From assembly GCF_947494125.1 (NCBI RefSeq), contig NZ_CANLTU010000010.1, forward strand, positions 1-64,000: 64,000 nucleotides of DNA, in the 5' to 3' direction. This document shows, piece after piece, positions 53,201 to 62,253 of this stretch (its first letter is position 1; each line of letters opens with the position of its first letter). The translations under genes and the position numbers were made by a program. The notes beneath the pieces were generated by a model, which made no database searches, was not told where the DNA came from, and saw only the letters and a list, made by a program, of their open reading frames with translations. This stretch comes from an uncultured Tenacibaculum sp. (lineage in GTDB: Bacteria; Bacteroidota; Bacteroidia; Flavobacteriales; Flavobacteriaceae).

Positions 53201-54685
53201 TTATTTTTTTAAGGTCAACTGACTATACTTTCCTTTAATTTCTATTTTTTTGTTTTTTGAAGTAATTATAAAATCTCCATTAAATTTTATATCTCCATTT
53301 TTTAAAGTCCTCATATTATCATTTACATCAAACTTTAATTCTCCTACAATTCCTGACGAGTTAATATTACCATTAGAATAATTTAGAAAAACACTTAAAT
53401 TATTATGGTTAGAATGTACTTTTTTAATGGTTAATTCTCCGAATTTATTAATTACTTCAACATTATCATAAACATTATCTACGATTACTCCAGAAGAGTT
53501 TGTGTTTAAAACAGTATTAGCAACCGATGCTACATGAGCATCGGTTACATTATTTAAGAACAACGTACAAGCGTTTAATGAATTTATAGTTACTGGAGAG
53601 TACGATACATTTAACTTACCTCCATTTAGTACGTCTGCTTTAAAAGTACCATAACTTACTTTTCCAGAAGCTTTTGTTTTTGGTAACTTTACTTTACAGT
53701 GACGTGTATTTAAATCGAAAGTTGCATTTTTTGGCACTCTAATAATAATCTTTTTAGTTACTTTAACTTTTTTATCATTAATCATAAAATTATTACTATC
53801 TGTAGAAAAAGAATAACTTACACGTGATTTTTTCATGTTTCTGTTAACCCTTAGAATCTCTTTTTGTGCTTTTGCTAATTCTCTTCGTATTTCTTCTCTA
53901 TTTACTTTTTTAATTTCTACTCTTGCTCTTTCTAACTCTCTTTGTAGTTCTGCTCTATTAATTCTTTTTTCTCGAACTTCTTTCAAACTCTTTTTAAGTT
54001 CTATTTTTAGCTCTTTTTTTCTTTTTTCTTGTTCTTTTTTAAACTTTTTATACTTCTTACTTTTTTTAAATTTCTCCCATTCTTTCTTAGATTTTATAGT
54101 AATATTATTTACACCATCTTTCCATTGAAAGAAATAATTACCACCATCTTTAGCATATTTATCAAAATCAAATTCGATGTCTTCTAAACCATATACAATT
54201 TCATCAAAATTAATTTCAGGAATTACAATTTCTGGCATTTCAGGAAGCTCTTGCATTTCTGGTAGTTCCTGAATTTCAGGAATTACTATAACATCTTTAT
54301 CTCCTTGAAATTTGTACACTTTTGGAAAGTTGTTTCCGTTTGAGTTGAAGTACACAAAATTATCTTTACCTAAAGAACGATAATTATTACTATTCGTTTT
54401 TATTTGAACTTTATTTTTATTACCTAAAGCTTCAAACTGCCAGTTTTTCAAAAACTTTTCAGCTTCTTTTTTATCAAGTCCTTCAACTTCTATAACAGCT
54501 TCTACAGAAACTTCATTTTTATTCCAAGTAGTTACATCTATATCTGCATTTGAAGCATTAATATTTACTACTACATCTTTATTTGTATTAAACTTCTCAC
54601 TAAACTTCTTATTGTGTTTTTGTGCTGACACTACTGTAGTTAACAGCAATATTGAAACACTTATTTTAAATTGTTTGAATGTCAT
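53201..54685 (-). CDS. Secreted DUF4097-like beta-helical protein with long charged helix
   Basis: The 494-residue protein has a signal peptide (about 1-21). Its outer parts resemble the DUF4097/adhesin-like repeats (VVNINASNADIDVTTWNKNE early; a C-terminal block from about 310 with KVSYGTFKADVLNGGKLNVS). Between them lie a Pro-Glu-rich stretch of (I/L/V)PE repeats (about 134-157) and a highly charged ~90-residue helix (about 199-288, KKEWEKFKKSKKYKKFKKEQ onward) that should form a coiled coil. It overlaps the anti-sigma gene by 20 bp, so it is the third gene of a sigma/anti-sigma operon and may report on or shape the envelope state. Function unknown. Confidence 0.75.
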   Translation of the reverse strand: MTFKQFKISVSILLLTTVVSAQKHNKKFSEKFNTNKDVVVNINASNADIDVTTWNKNEVSVEAVIEVEGLDKKEAEKFLKNWQFEALGNKNKVQIKTNSNNYRSLGKDNFVYFNSNGNNFPKVYKFQGDKDVIVIPEIQELPEMQELPEMPEIVIPEINFDEIVYGLEDIEFDFDKYAKDGGNYFFQWKDGVNNITIKSKKEWEKFKKSKKYKKFKKEQEKRKKELKIELKKSLKEVREKRINRAELQRELERARVEIKKVNREEIRRELAKAQKEILRVNRNMKKSRVSYSFSTDSNNFMINDKKVKVTKKIIIRVPKNATFDLNTRHCKVKLPKTKASGKVSYGTFKADVLNGGKLNVSYSPVTINSLNACTLFLNNVTDAHVASVANTVLNTNSSGVIVDNVYDNVEVINKFGELTIKKVHSNHNNLSVFLNYSNGNINSSGIVGELKFDVNDNMRTLKNGDIKFNGDFIITSKNKKIEIKGKYSQLTLKK

Positions 54686-55241
54686 TTTGAGTTGGATTTT
54701 TAAGTTCTTTTAATTGTTTATGCATACGTTTTAACAGCTGTAAACGCAATTGCAGGTTTCCAATCAATGCATTGATGGTATTATCGTTAATTCCTTTTTT
54801 ATTGAGCTCTAAGGTTAACGATTTATATTCTTTAGTTAATTCACCTATTTTAGTAAAATAGCCATCGAATAGTTCTTTATTATTATTTGTTAATTCTAAC
54901 TGACTTAGTTCGTAATTTATCGTGTTTACATAATATGTTTCTAAATTTTTCAACTCTGGTGAAACATTCCCTAAACTAATTTGATTTGTTTGAGTATTAG
55001 GGTTTATATTAACTATGGGACTAACAACATCACCTCCAGTTGGATAAAACTTAATTCCTAAACCTAAAAGCACAACTATTGATGCCGCTATATACAACCA
55101 CTGATATGATTTTTTTGTTGATGGCTTCTCATGTAATTCTTCCATCAATTTTTGTTGAAAACGCAACCTATGATTTGTTGATAATTCTGCTTTTTTCTCA
55201 ACATCTTTTTTTAATATTTCTCTAATATCTTTTTTAGACAT
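54666..55241 (-). CDS. Probable anti-sigma factor, single-pass membrane protein
   Basis: The 191-residue protein has a cytoplasmic charged N-terminus, one membrane segment (about residues 47-65, WLYIAASIVVLLGLGIKFY) and a periplasmic helical domain of about 120 residues. It has no name-bearing motif, but position fits a membrane anti-sigma factor: it overlaps the sigma gene by 8 bp and the next gene by 20 bp. Such proteins hold the ECF factor at the membrane until an envelope signal arrives. The assignment rests on context and topology. Confidence 0.72.
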   Translation of the reverse strand: MSKKDIREILKKDVEKKAELSTNHRLRFQQKLMEELHEKPSTKKSYQWLYIAASIVVLLGLGIKFYPTGGDVVSPIVNINPNTQTNQISLGNVSPELKNLETYYVNTINYELSQLELTNNNKELFDGYFTKIGELTKEYKSLTLELNKKGINDNTINALIGNLQLRLQLLKRMHKQLKELKNPTQNDIQTI

Positions 55242-55788
55242 GATGTGCTGCTTTTAATTCTTCTTGTACTTTCTTTTTTCCTCTTAACAAGTGTGTTCTT
55301 GAGGTTACTTCTGAAATCCCTAATATTTGTGAAATCTCTCCATGATCATAACCTTCTAACAAAAACAAGGTTAATACTACCCTATATTTATCTTTTAATT
55401 TTTGAATACAGTTTACTATTTCCTGATACGATATTGTTGGCGCTACGTTCCAATCATCTTTATCTTCTTCTATAATTGTAATAACCTCATCGTTAAGAGA
55501 AATCAATTCTAATTTTTTCTTTTTTAACCAATCTATACTTTGATTAATCACGATCCTCTTCAACCAAGCTCCAAAAGCCACTTCTTCTTTATATGACTGT
55601 ATGTTTTTAAACGCTTTTATAAATGCTTCTTGCATTACATCTTCAGCTGTAAACGTATCTTTCACATAACGATTCGCAACATTAAGCATTGCTTCGCAAT
55701 ACAAATCATACAATTGCATTTGTGCTTTTGCTTCATTGTTTTTACACGCATCTATAACCGATTGATGTAGCTGTTTGGTTGATTTCAT
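55234..55788 (-). CDS. ECF RNA polymerase sigma factor
   Basis: The 184-residue protein has sigma region 2 (about 25-85: YDLYCEAMLNVANRYVKDTF, AEDVMQEAFIKAFKNI, AFGAWLKRIVINQSID) and region 4 (about 125-175: LKDKYRVVLTLFLLEGYDHG, EISQILGISEVTSRTHLLRG). It begins an operon with a membrane anti-sigma factor and a DUF4097-like exported protein. It lies divergently from meaB. Targets are unknown; envelope homeostasis is likely. Confidence 0.92.
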   Translation of the reverse strand: MKSTKQLHQSVIDACKNNEAKAQMQLYDLYCEAMLNVANRYVKDTFTAEDVMQEAFIKAFKNIQSYKEEVAFGAWLKRIVINQSIDWLKKKKLELISLNDEVITIIEEDKDDWNVAPTISYQEIVNCIQKLKDKYRVVLTLFLLEGYDHGEISQILGISEVTSRTHLLRGKKKVQEELKAAHHV

Positions 55789-55887
55789 TTTTGATTTCTT
55801 ATACTAAAGACGATACTTTTTTAAGAGTGTTGCATTTTGCTGAATATTTATTTCTAAATTTACGTTATTATTTCGTTTTCACTTTAT

Positions 55888-56958
55888 ATGACTAATAAAA
55901 ACAAATCTGCTCTTTCTGAAAAAGATGGTGTTTCTCAACCAAAAACAACCAGTAAATCTTCTGCTGAAAAAATAAAATTAAGTAGAAAAAAAAGAACCTC
56001 TACTAAGGAGTTTGTTTCTCAAATCTTAACAGGAAATATTCCTTTTTTAAGTAGAGCTATTACATTAGTAGAAAGTACCAATAGTAAACATCAAAAACAA
56101 GCAAATCAAATTCTAGAAGCTTGCTTGCCACATGCCAATAAATCGATAAGAATAGGTATTACTGGAGTACCTGGAGTAGGTAAAAGTACTTTTATTGAAG
56201 CTTTAGGAAAACACCTTACTTCTTTAGGTAAAAAAGTAGCTGTTTTAGCTGTTGATCCTAGTAGCTCTATAAATAAAGGAAGTATTTTAGGTGATAAAAC
56301 TCGAATGGAGCAATTAGTTACTGACAAAAATGCGTTTATTAGACCTTCTCCTTCTGGAACTTCGTTAGGAGGAGTAGCTCAGAAAACTCGTGAAAGCATT
56401 ATTTTATGTGAAGCTGCTGGGTTTGATACCATCATTATTGAAACAGTTGGTGTGGGGCAATCTGAAACTGCGGTACATTCTATGACCGATTTCTTTTTAT
56501 TATTGAAATTAGCTGGTGCTGGTGATGAATTACAAGGTATTAAACGCGGTATTATTGAAATGGCTGACGCCATAGTAATTAATAAAGCTGATAGCGGTAA
56601 TGAGAAAAATGCAAAAATTGCTAAAGTTGAGTTTAATAGAGCTTTACATTTATATCCACCTAAAGATAGTGGTTGGCAACCTAAAGTTTTATTAGCTAGT
56701 GCGCTTCATAATCAAGGAGTAGATTATGTGTATGAAATGATTAATGAATATATTAACTCTGCAATTAGTAGTAATTATTTTGAAAATAAAAGAAATGCTC
56801 AAAATAGATACTGGCTTCTGGAAACCATTAATCAGCAACTAAAGAATAATTTTTATAACAATCCAGCCATTAAAGATTTACTAAATAACGAACTCACAAA
56901 ATTAGAAGACGGAAAAACTACACCTTTTGCTGCTGCAAATAGGTTATTAAACAAATAA
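55888..56958 (+). CDS. meaB: Methylmalonyl-CoA mutase-associated GTPase MeaB (ArgK family)
   Basis: The 356-residue G3E-type GTPase protects or reloads adenosylcobalamin in methylmalonyl-CoA mutase. Walker A is IGITGVPGVGKSTFIEALGK (about 93-112), Walker B and switch regions include AVLAVDPSSSINKGSILGDK and IIIETVGVGQSETAV, and the base-recognition motif is VINKADSG. The mutase genes are not in the window. The N-terminal ~35 residues are a charged, probably disordered extension. A tRNA-binding-type gene follows by 2 bp. Confidence 0.94.
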   Translation: MTNKNKSALSEKDGVSQPKTTSKSSAEKIKLSRKKRTSTKEFVSQILTGNIPFLSRAITLVESTNSKHQKQANQILEACLPHANKSIRIGITGVPGVGKSTFIEALGKHLTSLGKKVAVLAVDPSSSINKGSILGDKTRMEQLVTDKNAFIRPSPSGTSLGGVAQKTRESIILCEAAGFDTIIIETVGVGQSETAVHSMTDFFLLLKLAGAGDELQGIKRGIIEMADAIVINKADSGNEKNAKIAKVEFNRALHLYPPKDSGWQPKVLLASALHNQGVDYVYEMINEYINSAISSNYFENKRNAQNRYWLLETINQQLKNNFYNNPAIKDLLNNELTKLEDGKTTPFAAANRLLNK

Positions 56959-56960
56959 CT

Positions 56961-57305
56961 ATGGAAACCAACAATACTTTAACTTGGAATGATTTTACCA
57001 AAGTAGAAATGCGTATTGGTACTATTATTAGTGCTGAAGAGTTTAAAGAAGTAAAAAATCCTGCCTATAAAATGCAAATTGACTTTGGAGAGTTTGGAAT
57101 TAAAAAAACCTCAGCTCAAATAACCAAACTATATACTCCCCAAGAACTAATAGGAAATCAAGTAATAGCCGTAGTTAATTTTCCTAAAAAACAAATAGCA
57201 ACTATGATGAGCGAGTGTTTGGTATTAGGTGGTATTGGAGACAATAAAGAGGTTACTCTTATTGCTCCTGAACGAAATATTAAAAACGGTACTCGGATTG
57301 GATAA
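56961..57305 (+). CDS. CsaA-like tRNA-binding-domain protein
   Basis: The 114-residue protein is a single OB-fold tRNA-binding domain (KVEMRIGTIISAEEFKEVKN, then YKMQIDFGEFGIKKTSAQIT, VIAVVNFPKKQIATMMSECL, and VTLIAPERNIKNGTRIG). It is close to CsaA, a stand-alone relative of the Trbp111/EMAP domain that acts as a chaperone in Bacillus; tRNA binding is assumed. It starts 2 bp after meaB, so they share a transcript, though a functional link is not clear. Confidence 0.9.
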   Translation: METNNTLTWNDFTKVEMRIGTIISAEEFKEVKNPAYKMQIDFGEFGIKKTSAQITKLYTPQELIGNQVIAVVNFPKKQIATMMSECLVLGGIGDNKEVTLIAPERNIKNGTRIG

Positions 57306-57344
57306 AACTTAGTTTTTATAACCTTATTATTTAAAATAATTTTT

Positions 57345-57989
57345 ATGAAACCATTCTTATTTATCAGTCTATTAATTGTATTTACTAGTTGCACGAATAA
57401 TCAGAAAAAAAAGAATCCTTCTAAAAAACAACGAGAAATAACCGATTCACGTGATGGAGAGATTTATAAAACAATTCAAATAGCTAATAAAGTTTGGATG
57501 GCAGAAAATTTACGTTATAACTCTGCTGGTTCTATTATAAACCCAAACAATCCTTCCAAAATTTACGGTAGATTATACACATTAACCTCATTAAAAGAAG
57601 CATGTCCAAAAGGTTGGCATCTTCCTTCTAACAAAGAATGGGATGCTTTAGAAATAGCACATGGAATGCCTACTTCGTTTATTGATAAAGCTGGTTGGCG
57701 AGGAAAACATGCTATACACATGAGATCTATAAATTATTGGGATAATGAAACTAACAATACCAATAAGCTACAATTTAATATCTTACCTGCTGGTTATTTC
57801 GCTTCGGGTAAAATGGGGCTTCCAAAAGGTTATGAAGGTTTAGGTTATGCTGCAGCTTTTTGGTCTTCTACCCAAAAGAATATTGCTACTGCTCGATTTA
57901 TGTTTAGTGGAAAAACTTTTGTTAATAAATGGGAAGACATAAATAACAATACTAACATGGCCTTATCTTGTAGATGTGTTAAAGATTAG
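57345..57989 (+). CDS. FISUMP-domain lipoprotein
   Basis: The 214-residue protein has a lipoprotein signal (LFISLLIVFTSCTNN, Cys about 17). It carries the Fibrobacter succinogenes major paralogous (FISUMP) domain: DSRDGEIYKTIQIANKVWMA and ENLRYNSAGSI, YGRLYTLTSLKEACPKGWHL, PSNKEWDALE, and a C-terminal FWSSTQKN...LSCRCVKD. These surface or extracellular domains fold with several Trp-rich strands; the ligand is unknown. It follows CsaA by 39 bp in the same direction but no operon link can be proven. Confidence 0.85.
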   Translation: MKPFLFISLLIVFTSCTNNQKKKNPSKKQREITDSRDGEIYKTIQIANKVWMAENLRYNSAGSIINPNNPSKIYGRLYTLTSLKEACPKGWHLPSNKEWDALEIAHGMPTSFIDKAGWRGKHAIHMRSINYWDNETNNTNKLQFNILPAGYFASGKMGLPKGYEGLGYAAAFWSSTQKNIATARFMFSGKTFVNKWEDINNNTNMALSCRCVKD

Positions 57990-58075
57990 CTTTATTTACG
58001 AAATAAAAACATATCTAAAATCCTTTTCCTACATTCATAAATAATTTATTAATTTCGAATTTCTAAACTGTATTA

Positions 58076-60376
58076 ATGAAAGTTTGTATCGCCGAAAAGC
58101 CGAGTGTAGCTCGTGAAATTGCTAATATATTAGGAGCCAATACTAAACGAGATGGATATTTCGAAGGTAATGGCTATGCTGTTACTTACACTTTTGGGCA
58201 TTTATGTACACTTTTAGAACCTAAAGACTACAAACCTCATTGGAAAAGCTGGGATTTAAATAATTTACCTATGCTTCCAGAACGTTTTAATACCAAAGTA
58301 ACTAATGATGGAGGTATTCAAAAACAGTATAATATTGTTAAATCTTTATTTGAACGAGCTGATGTTGTTATTAATTGTGGGGATGCAGGAACAGAAGGAG
58401 AATTAATACAACGTTGGGTAATAAACCAAGCAAATTATAAAGGAGAAGTACAACGTTTATGGATTTCTTCCTTAACAGAAGAAGCTATTAGAGAAGGTTT
58501 TAATAATTTAAAACCCGCCGAACAATATGATAATTTGTATTATGCTGGTTTTTCACGTGCCATTGGCGATTGGTTATTAGGTTTAAACGCTACTCGATTA
58601 TATACCGTTAAATTTGGTGGATACAAACAAGTATTATCAGTAGGTAGAGTGCAAACTCCTACCCTAGCCATGTTGGTTAATCGATTTAAAGAAATTCAAA
58701 ATTTTAAGCCACAACCTTATTGGGAATTACAAACTTTATATCGCGAAACATTATTTAGTTATGAAGAAGGTCGTTTTCTTAAAAAAGAAGAAGGTCAGGT
58801 TTTTGCTGATAAAGTAAAAGAAAGCGATTTTGAAATTACTTCAGTAACCAAAAAGAAAGGAAAAGAATACGCTCCGAAGCTATTTGATTTAACAGGCTTA
58901 CAAGTATATTGTAACAATAAATTTGGATTTTCTGCAGATGAAACATTAAAAATGGTTCAGAAGCTTTATGAAATGAAAGTAGTAACCTATCCTAGGGTTG
59001 ATACTACATTTTTACCAAATGACATTTATCCGAAAGTACCCGGTATATTAAGTAAACTTACTAATTACAGTGAATTAACTCAACCGTTACTTGGAAAGAA
59101 AATAAAAAAATCTAAAAAGGTTTTTGATGATAAAAAAGTAACAGATCACCACGCTATTATTCCTACAGGGATTCAGAATAATTTACAATACAATCAGCAA
59201 CAAGTATATGATATTATAACACGACGTTTTATAGCTGTTTTTTATCCTGAAAGTGAAATTGCAAATACCGCTGTAATTGGCGAAGTAGATAAAATTTCAT
59301 TTAAAACAAGTGGAAAAGAAGTTTTATCTAAAGGTTGGCGTATTGTTTTTGAACATGGAAATGCTTCTAAAAAAAACTCAGATTCTGGAGTTTTACCAAC
59401 CTTTGAAAAAGGAGAGAAAGGGCCGCATGAACCTAGCTTCTTAGAAAAAGAGACCAAACCTCCTCGTAATTATACTGAAGCAAGTTTATTACGTGCTATG
59501 GAAACTGCTGGTAAACAAGTTGATGATGATGAAATGCGAGAATTAATGAAAGAGAATGGTATAGGTCGACCATCAACACGTGCAAGTATTATTGAAACTT
59601 TGTTTAGAAGAAAATATATTGAACGTCAGAAAAAGTTAGTAGTTCCTACGCAAACGGGAATTGATTTAATTGACTTAATTGACAATGAATTATTGAAATC
59701 TGCCGAATTAACAGGTCGTTGGGAGAAACGTTTAAAAGAAATTGAACGAGGAGAATTTAACGCAGGGACTTTTATAAATAACATGAAAAAAATGGTAGAT
59801 GAATTGGTATATGAAGTTCGTTCTAGCAATAAAACAAAACGTCTTTCTTCAGAAAACGAAATTCCTAAAGTAGCTGTAAAAAAATCTACATCGAAGAAAA
59901 AAACTGTTGTTGGTAAAGAATGTCCGAAATGTAAAAACGGACAATTACTAAAAGGTAATACTGCCTATGGATGTTCTGCTTATAAAAGTGGCTGCGACTT
60001 TAAACTACCTTTTGAGTTTATGGCTAAAAAAGTATCCGAAAATCAATTAATTAGATTACTAGATAAAGGATGCACTACTAATTTAAAAGGTTTTAAACAT
60101 GGTGAAAATAAAGTTGAAGGTTTAATTCGTTTTGATGATAATTTTAATCTGAAATTTGAACCTAAAAAAGTAGCTAGTATAACTAAAGTTCCAGAGGTTA
60201 TTAGTTGCCCAAAATGTAAAAAAGGAACTGTTTTAAAAGGAAAATCTGCTTACGGATGTTCTGAATATAAAAACGGTTGTGACTTTGTTTTTACTTTCGA
60301 TAACATCAAAAAAATAGCCAACGGACAAACGTTGACTAAAGAATTTGTTCTTGAAATATTAAGTTCTAATAATTAG
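58076..60376 (+). CDS. topB: DNA topoisomerase III
   Basis: The 766-residue type IA topoisomerase relaxes or decatenates DNA. The Toprim domain has the acidic CGDAGTEGEL (D103, E107, E109), and the active-site tyrosine lies in VVTYPRVDTT (Y305). The strand-passage core with SVGRVQTPTLAML and TEASLLRAMETAGK, GIGRPSTRASIIETL is present. Two C-terminal zinc-ribbon-like modules follow (ECPKCKNGQLLKG...YGCSAYKSGCDF near 619 and CPKCKKGTVLKGKSAYGCSE near 710), which bind single-stranded DNA. Length is on the long side for TopB because of this tail. Confidence 0.95.
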   Translation: MKVCIAEKPSVAREIANILGANTKRDGYFEGNGYAVTYTFGHLCTLLEPKDYKPHWKSWDLNNLPMLPERFNTKVTNDGGIQKQYNIVKSLFERADVVINCGDAGTEGELIQRWVINQANYKGEVQRLWISSLTEEAIREGFNNLKPAEQYDNLYYAGFSRAIGDWLLGLNATRLYTVKFGGYKQVLSVGRVQTPTLAMLVNRFKEIQNFKPQPYWELQTLYRETLFSYEEGRFLKKEEGQVFADKVKESDFEITSVTKKKGKEYAPKLFDLTGLQVYCNNKFGFSADETLKMVQKLYEMKVVTYPRVDTTFLPNDIYPKVPGILSKLTNYSELTQPLLGKKIKKSKKVFDDKKVTDHHAIIPTGIQNNLQYNQQQVYDIITRRFIAVFYPESEIANTAVIGEVDKISFKTSGKEVLSKGWRIVFEHGNASKKNSDSGVLPTFEKGEKGPHEPSFLEKETKPPRNYTEASLLRAMETAGKQVDDDEMRELMKENGIGRPSTRASIIETLFRRKYIERQKKLVVPTQTGIDLIDLIDNELLKSAELTGRWEKRLKEIERGEFNAGTFINNMKKMVDELVYEVRSSNKTKRLSSENEIPKVAVKKSTSKKKTVVGKECPKCKNGQLLKGNTAYGCSAYKSGCDFKLPFEFMAKKVSENQLIRLLDKGCTTNLKGFKHGENKVEGLIRFDDNFNLKFEPKKVASITKVPEVISCPKCKKGTVLKGKSAYGCSEYKNGCDFVFTFDNIKKIANGQTLTKEFVLEILSSNN

Positions 60377-60377
60377 G

Positions 60378-62039
60378 TTACACCAACTCCATTATAGCTT
60401 GTCCTAACTCCTGCCCTCTTTCTAGTCTCATTTTTTTTCGAATACGGTGACGAGAAGCTTTTACAGATCCCATACTAACATTTCTAATGATCATAATTTC
60501 CTTGATACTTAAATTCATTCGCATCAAAGCGCAAATCTCTCTTTCAGACTTAGTTAAATCTGGGTATTGAGTTCTAAGCTTTTCATTAAACTCTTTGTCT
60601 AGTTGTTCAATATTATCTCCTATAGAATCAAATTTACTTTCAGTTTGTATTTGTGAGGTCAAATCTACGATTAACGATTGAAAGCCAGAAGCATCTACAT
60701 CATCTCCATGTTTATTTACCTTCTTTAACTTTGTCAAAAACTCTTGCTTAAACTGCAAACGCATTTTATTATCTGCCACCAATTGTTTTGCTTGATAAGT
60801 AGTATGTTTTAATTGCTCATCTAACAGTTCTTTTGCAAACTGTTCCTTTTTAAAACGTTCTCTGTTGAGTCTTCTTCTATTATTCACAATAATCAAAAGT
60901 GTAATACCGATTATAGAAATTGATAATAATACAACAATGTAAAGTCTATTTCTTGCTTGCTTTACCTCAGTTATTAATTCCAACGCTTTTTTTTCATTTG
61001 CAAATTTCAAACTATCAGCTTGTTTTTCTTTTTGAAATTTATAATTCAACTCTAATTCAGTAATCTTCTTTGCATTTTTAACATTGAAAATAGAATCGTA
61101 GTAATATTTATGGGTTTTGTAATAACCAAGGGCATACCTATAATTGCCCATTTTTTCGAAAATATGGCTTCTTAATTGGTATATAAGTGGCAATTTCGAA
61201 GTATTTCCATATTTTTTAGCATAGAATAATGTTTCATCAATATAATGTATTGCTTGCTTATGTCTACCTAAATCAGAATGAATCTTAGCAAGATGCATTT
61301 GAACATTAATGATAAAGTCGTTGTTTTCTTCTGATTTATACAATGCTAAGTTTTTTTTATATATTTCAATGGCTCTTTCATAATTACCTGTAGTGTAATA
61401 GATTGCAGCTATATTTTCATTAGGTCTTGTTTTTCCAAAAGCTCTAGGATAATAATTTCTAGAAAGTTTATAGCAGTACATTGCCGAGTCATTTTGCTTG
61501 TTATAATAATAACTAACTCCTAACATGTTATAAGTTCTAGCAAATTGGGCACTATCAATATTTTTCTTTTGTATCTCAAGAGACTTTAGGAAATAGAATT
61601 TTGACTTATCATATTCCTTTTGATATCGAAATAACATCCCCATACTATGATAACTTTTGGCTATTTCAATTGAGTCTTTTAACGCTTCTCTAATCTTTAA
61701 AGCTTGTAGCCTAAAATTAAGAGAATTTTGATAATTAATTTGTCGGGATTCATATTTACCTAAGGCATCTAATATAGATGCTTTTTGCTTTAAAAAATAG
61801 TCATTTGGAATTTCTATATCATTTATAATTCCCAAAGTCTCCATTATTAATTCTCTTCCTTGACCTATATTAGATTTTTCTACCTTTTTTGTAAGCTTAA
61901 TCAAATAATGAACCTTTACAGAGTCGTTCTGAGCATTTTCAACTTTCCCCTTTAATTCAATAACCAAAGAATCTTGAGGTACTTGTCCAAAAACTGTACC
62001 TATAACCGTATAAAAAACAACTAATAAAAATAGCCTCAT
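60378..62039 (-). CDS. TPR-containing membrane regulator with LuxR-type HTH
   Basis: I start at ATG 62039 (MRLFLLVVFYTVIGTVFGQ), a signal peptide; a longer frame upstream crosses a -7 box and is unlikely. The 553-residue protein has TPR-like helical repeats over about residues 120-310 (IAKSYHSMGMLFRYQKEYDK, ENIAAIYYTTGNYERAIEIY), one membrane helix (about 366-385), a coiled coil, and a C-terminal LuxR-type HTH (about 493-545: LTKSEREICALMRMNLSIKE, IMIIRNVSMGSVKASRHRIR). The layout suggests an envelope sensor that binds DNA from the membrane. It is divergent from the LamG surface-protein gene and may regulate it. Confidence 0.88.
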   Translation of the reverse strand: MRLFLLVVFYTVIGTVFGQVPQDSLVIELKGKVENAQNDSVKVHYLIKLTKKVEKSNIGQGRELIMETLGIINDIEIPNDYFLKQKASILDALGKYESRQINYQNSLNFRLQALKIREALKDSIEIAKSYHSMGMLFRYQKEYDKSKFYFLKSLEIQKKNIDSAQFARTYNMLGVSYYYNKQNDSAMYCYKLSRNYYPRAFGKTRPNENIAAIYYTTGNYERAIEIYKKNLALYKSEENNDFIINVQMHLAKIHSDLGRHKQAIHYIDETLFYAKKYGNTSKLPLIYQLRSHIFEKMGNYRYALGYYKTHKYYYDSIFNVKNAKKITELELNYKFQKEKQADSLKFANEKKALELITEVKQARNRLYIVVLLSISIIGITLLIIVNNRRRLNRERFKKEQFAKELLDEQLKHTTYQAKQLVADNKMRLQFKQEFLTKLKKVNKHGDDVDASGFQSLIVDLTSQIQTESKFDSIGDNIEQLDKEFNEKLRTQYPDLTKSEREICALMRMNLSIKEIMIIRNVSMGSVKASRHRIRKKMRLERGQELGQAIMELV

Positions 62040-62067
62040 AAACTGTGGGAGTGTTAAAAAAGTAACA

Positions 62068-62075
62068 CAAATATA
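62068..62075 (-). promoter_or_regulatory. Possible -7 box (TATATTTG) for the TPR-LuxR gene
   Basis: On the minus strand TATATTTG lies 28 bp before ATG 62039 and supports that start. A TTG box exists only at a long spacing (23 bp). A GTGTTA-N6-TAACAC inverted repeat (62051-62068) lies between box and start. Confidence 0.45.
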
Positions 62076-62200
62076 ACTAGATAAAGATAAACACATTACA
62101 ATTCCCAAATAAACAAAATTCTCCAAAACCCTTAAAAACAAAGGGGTGAAACTTTTTGTAACCATAAAAAAAGCTTGGTAATAAGAATAGTTTTGTACCA

Positions 62201-62228
62201 TTGTGTCACAAAACAAACTATAAGTTTA
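62201..62228 (+). promoter_or_regulatory. Possible promoter for the LamG surface-protein gene
   Basis: TTG (62201-62203), 17 bases, then TAAGTTTA (62221-62228) is a near match to the Bacteroidota promoter. The near-palindrome TTGTGTCACAA at 62201-62211 overlaps the -33 box and may be a regulator site. Confidence 0.4.
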
Positions 62229-62253
62229 ATAAAGTCTACCAAACTTCTCTTTT

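Noticed and set aside
62040..62216. N-terminal extension of the TPR-LuxR protein
   Set aside because: The -7 box at 62068-62075 lies inside it and the later ATG begins a proper signal peptide.
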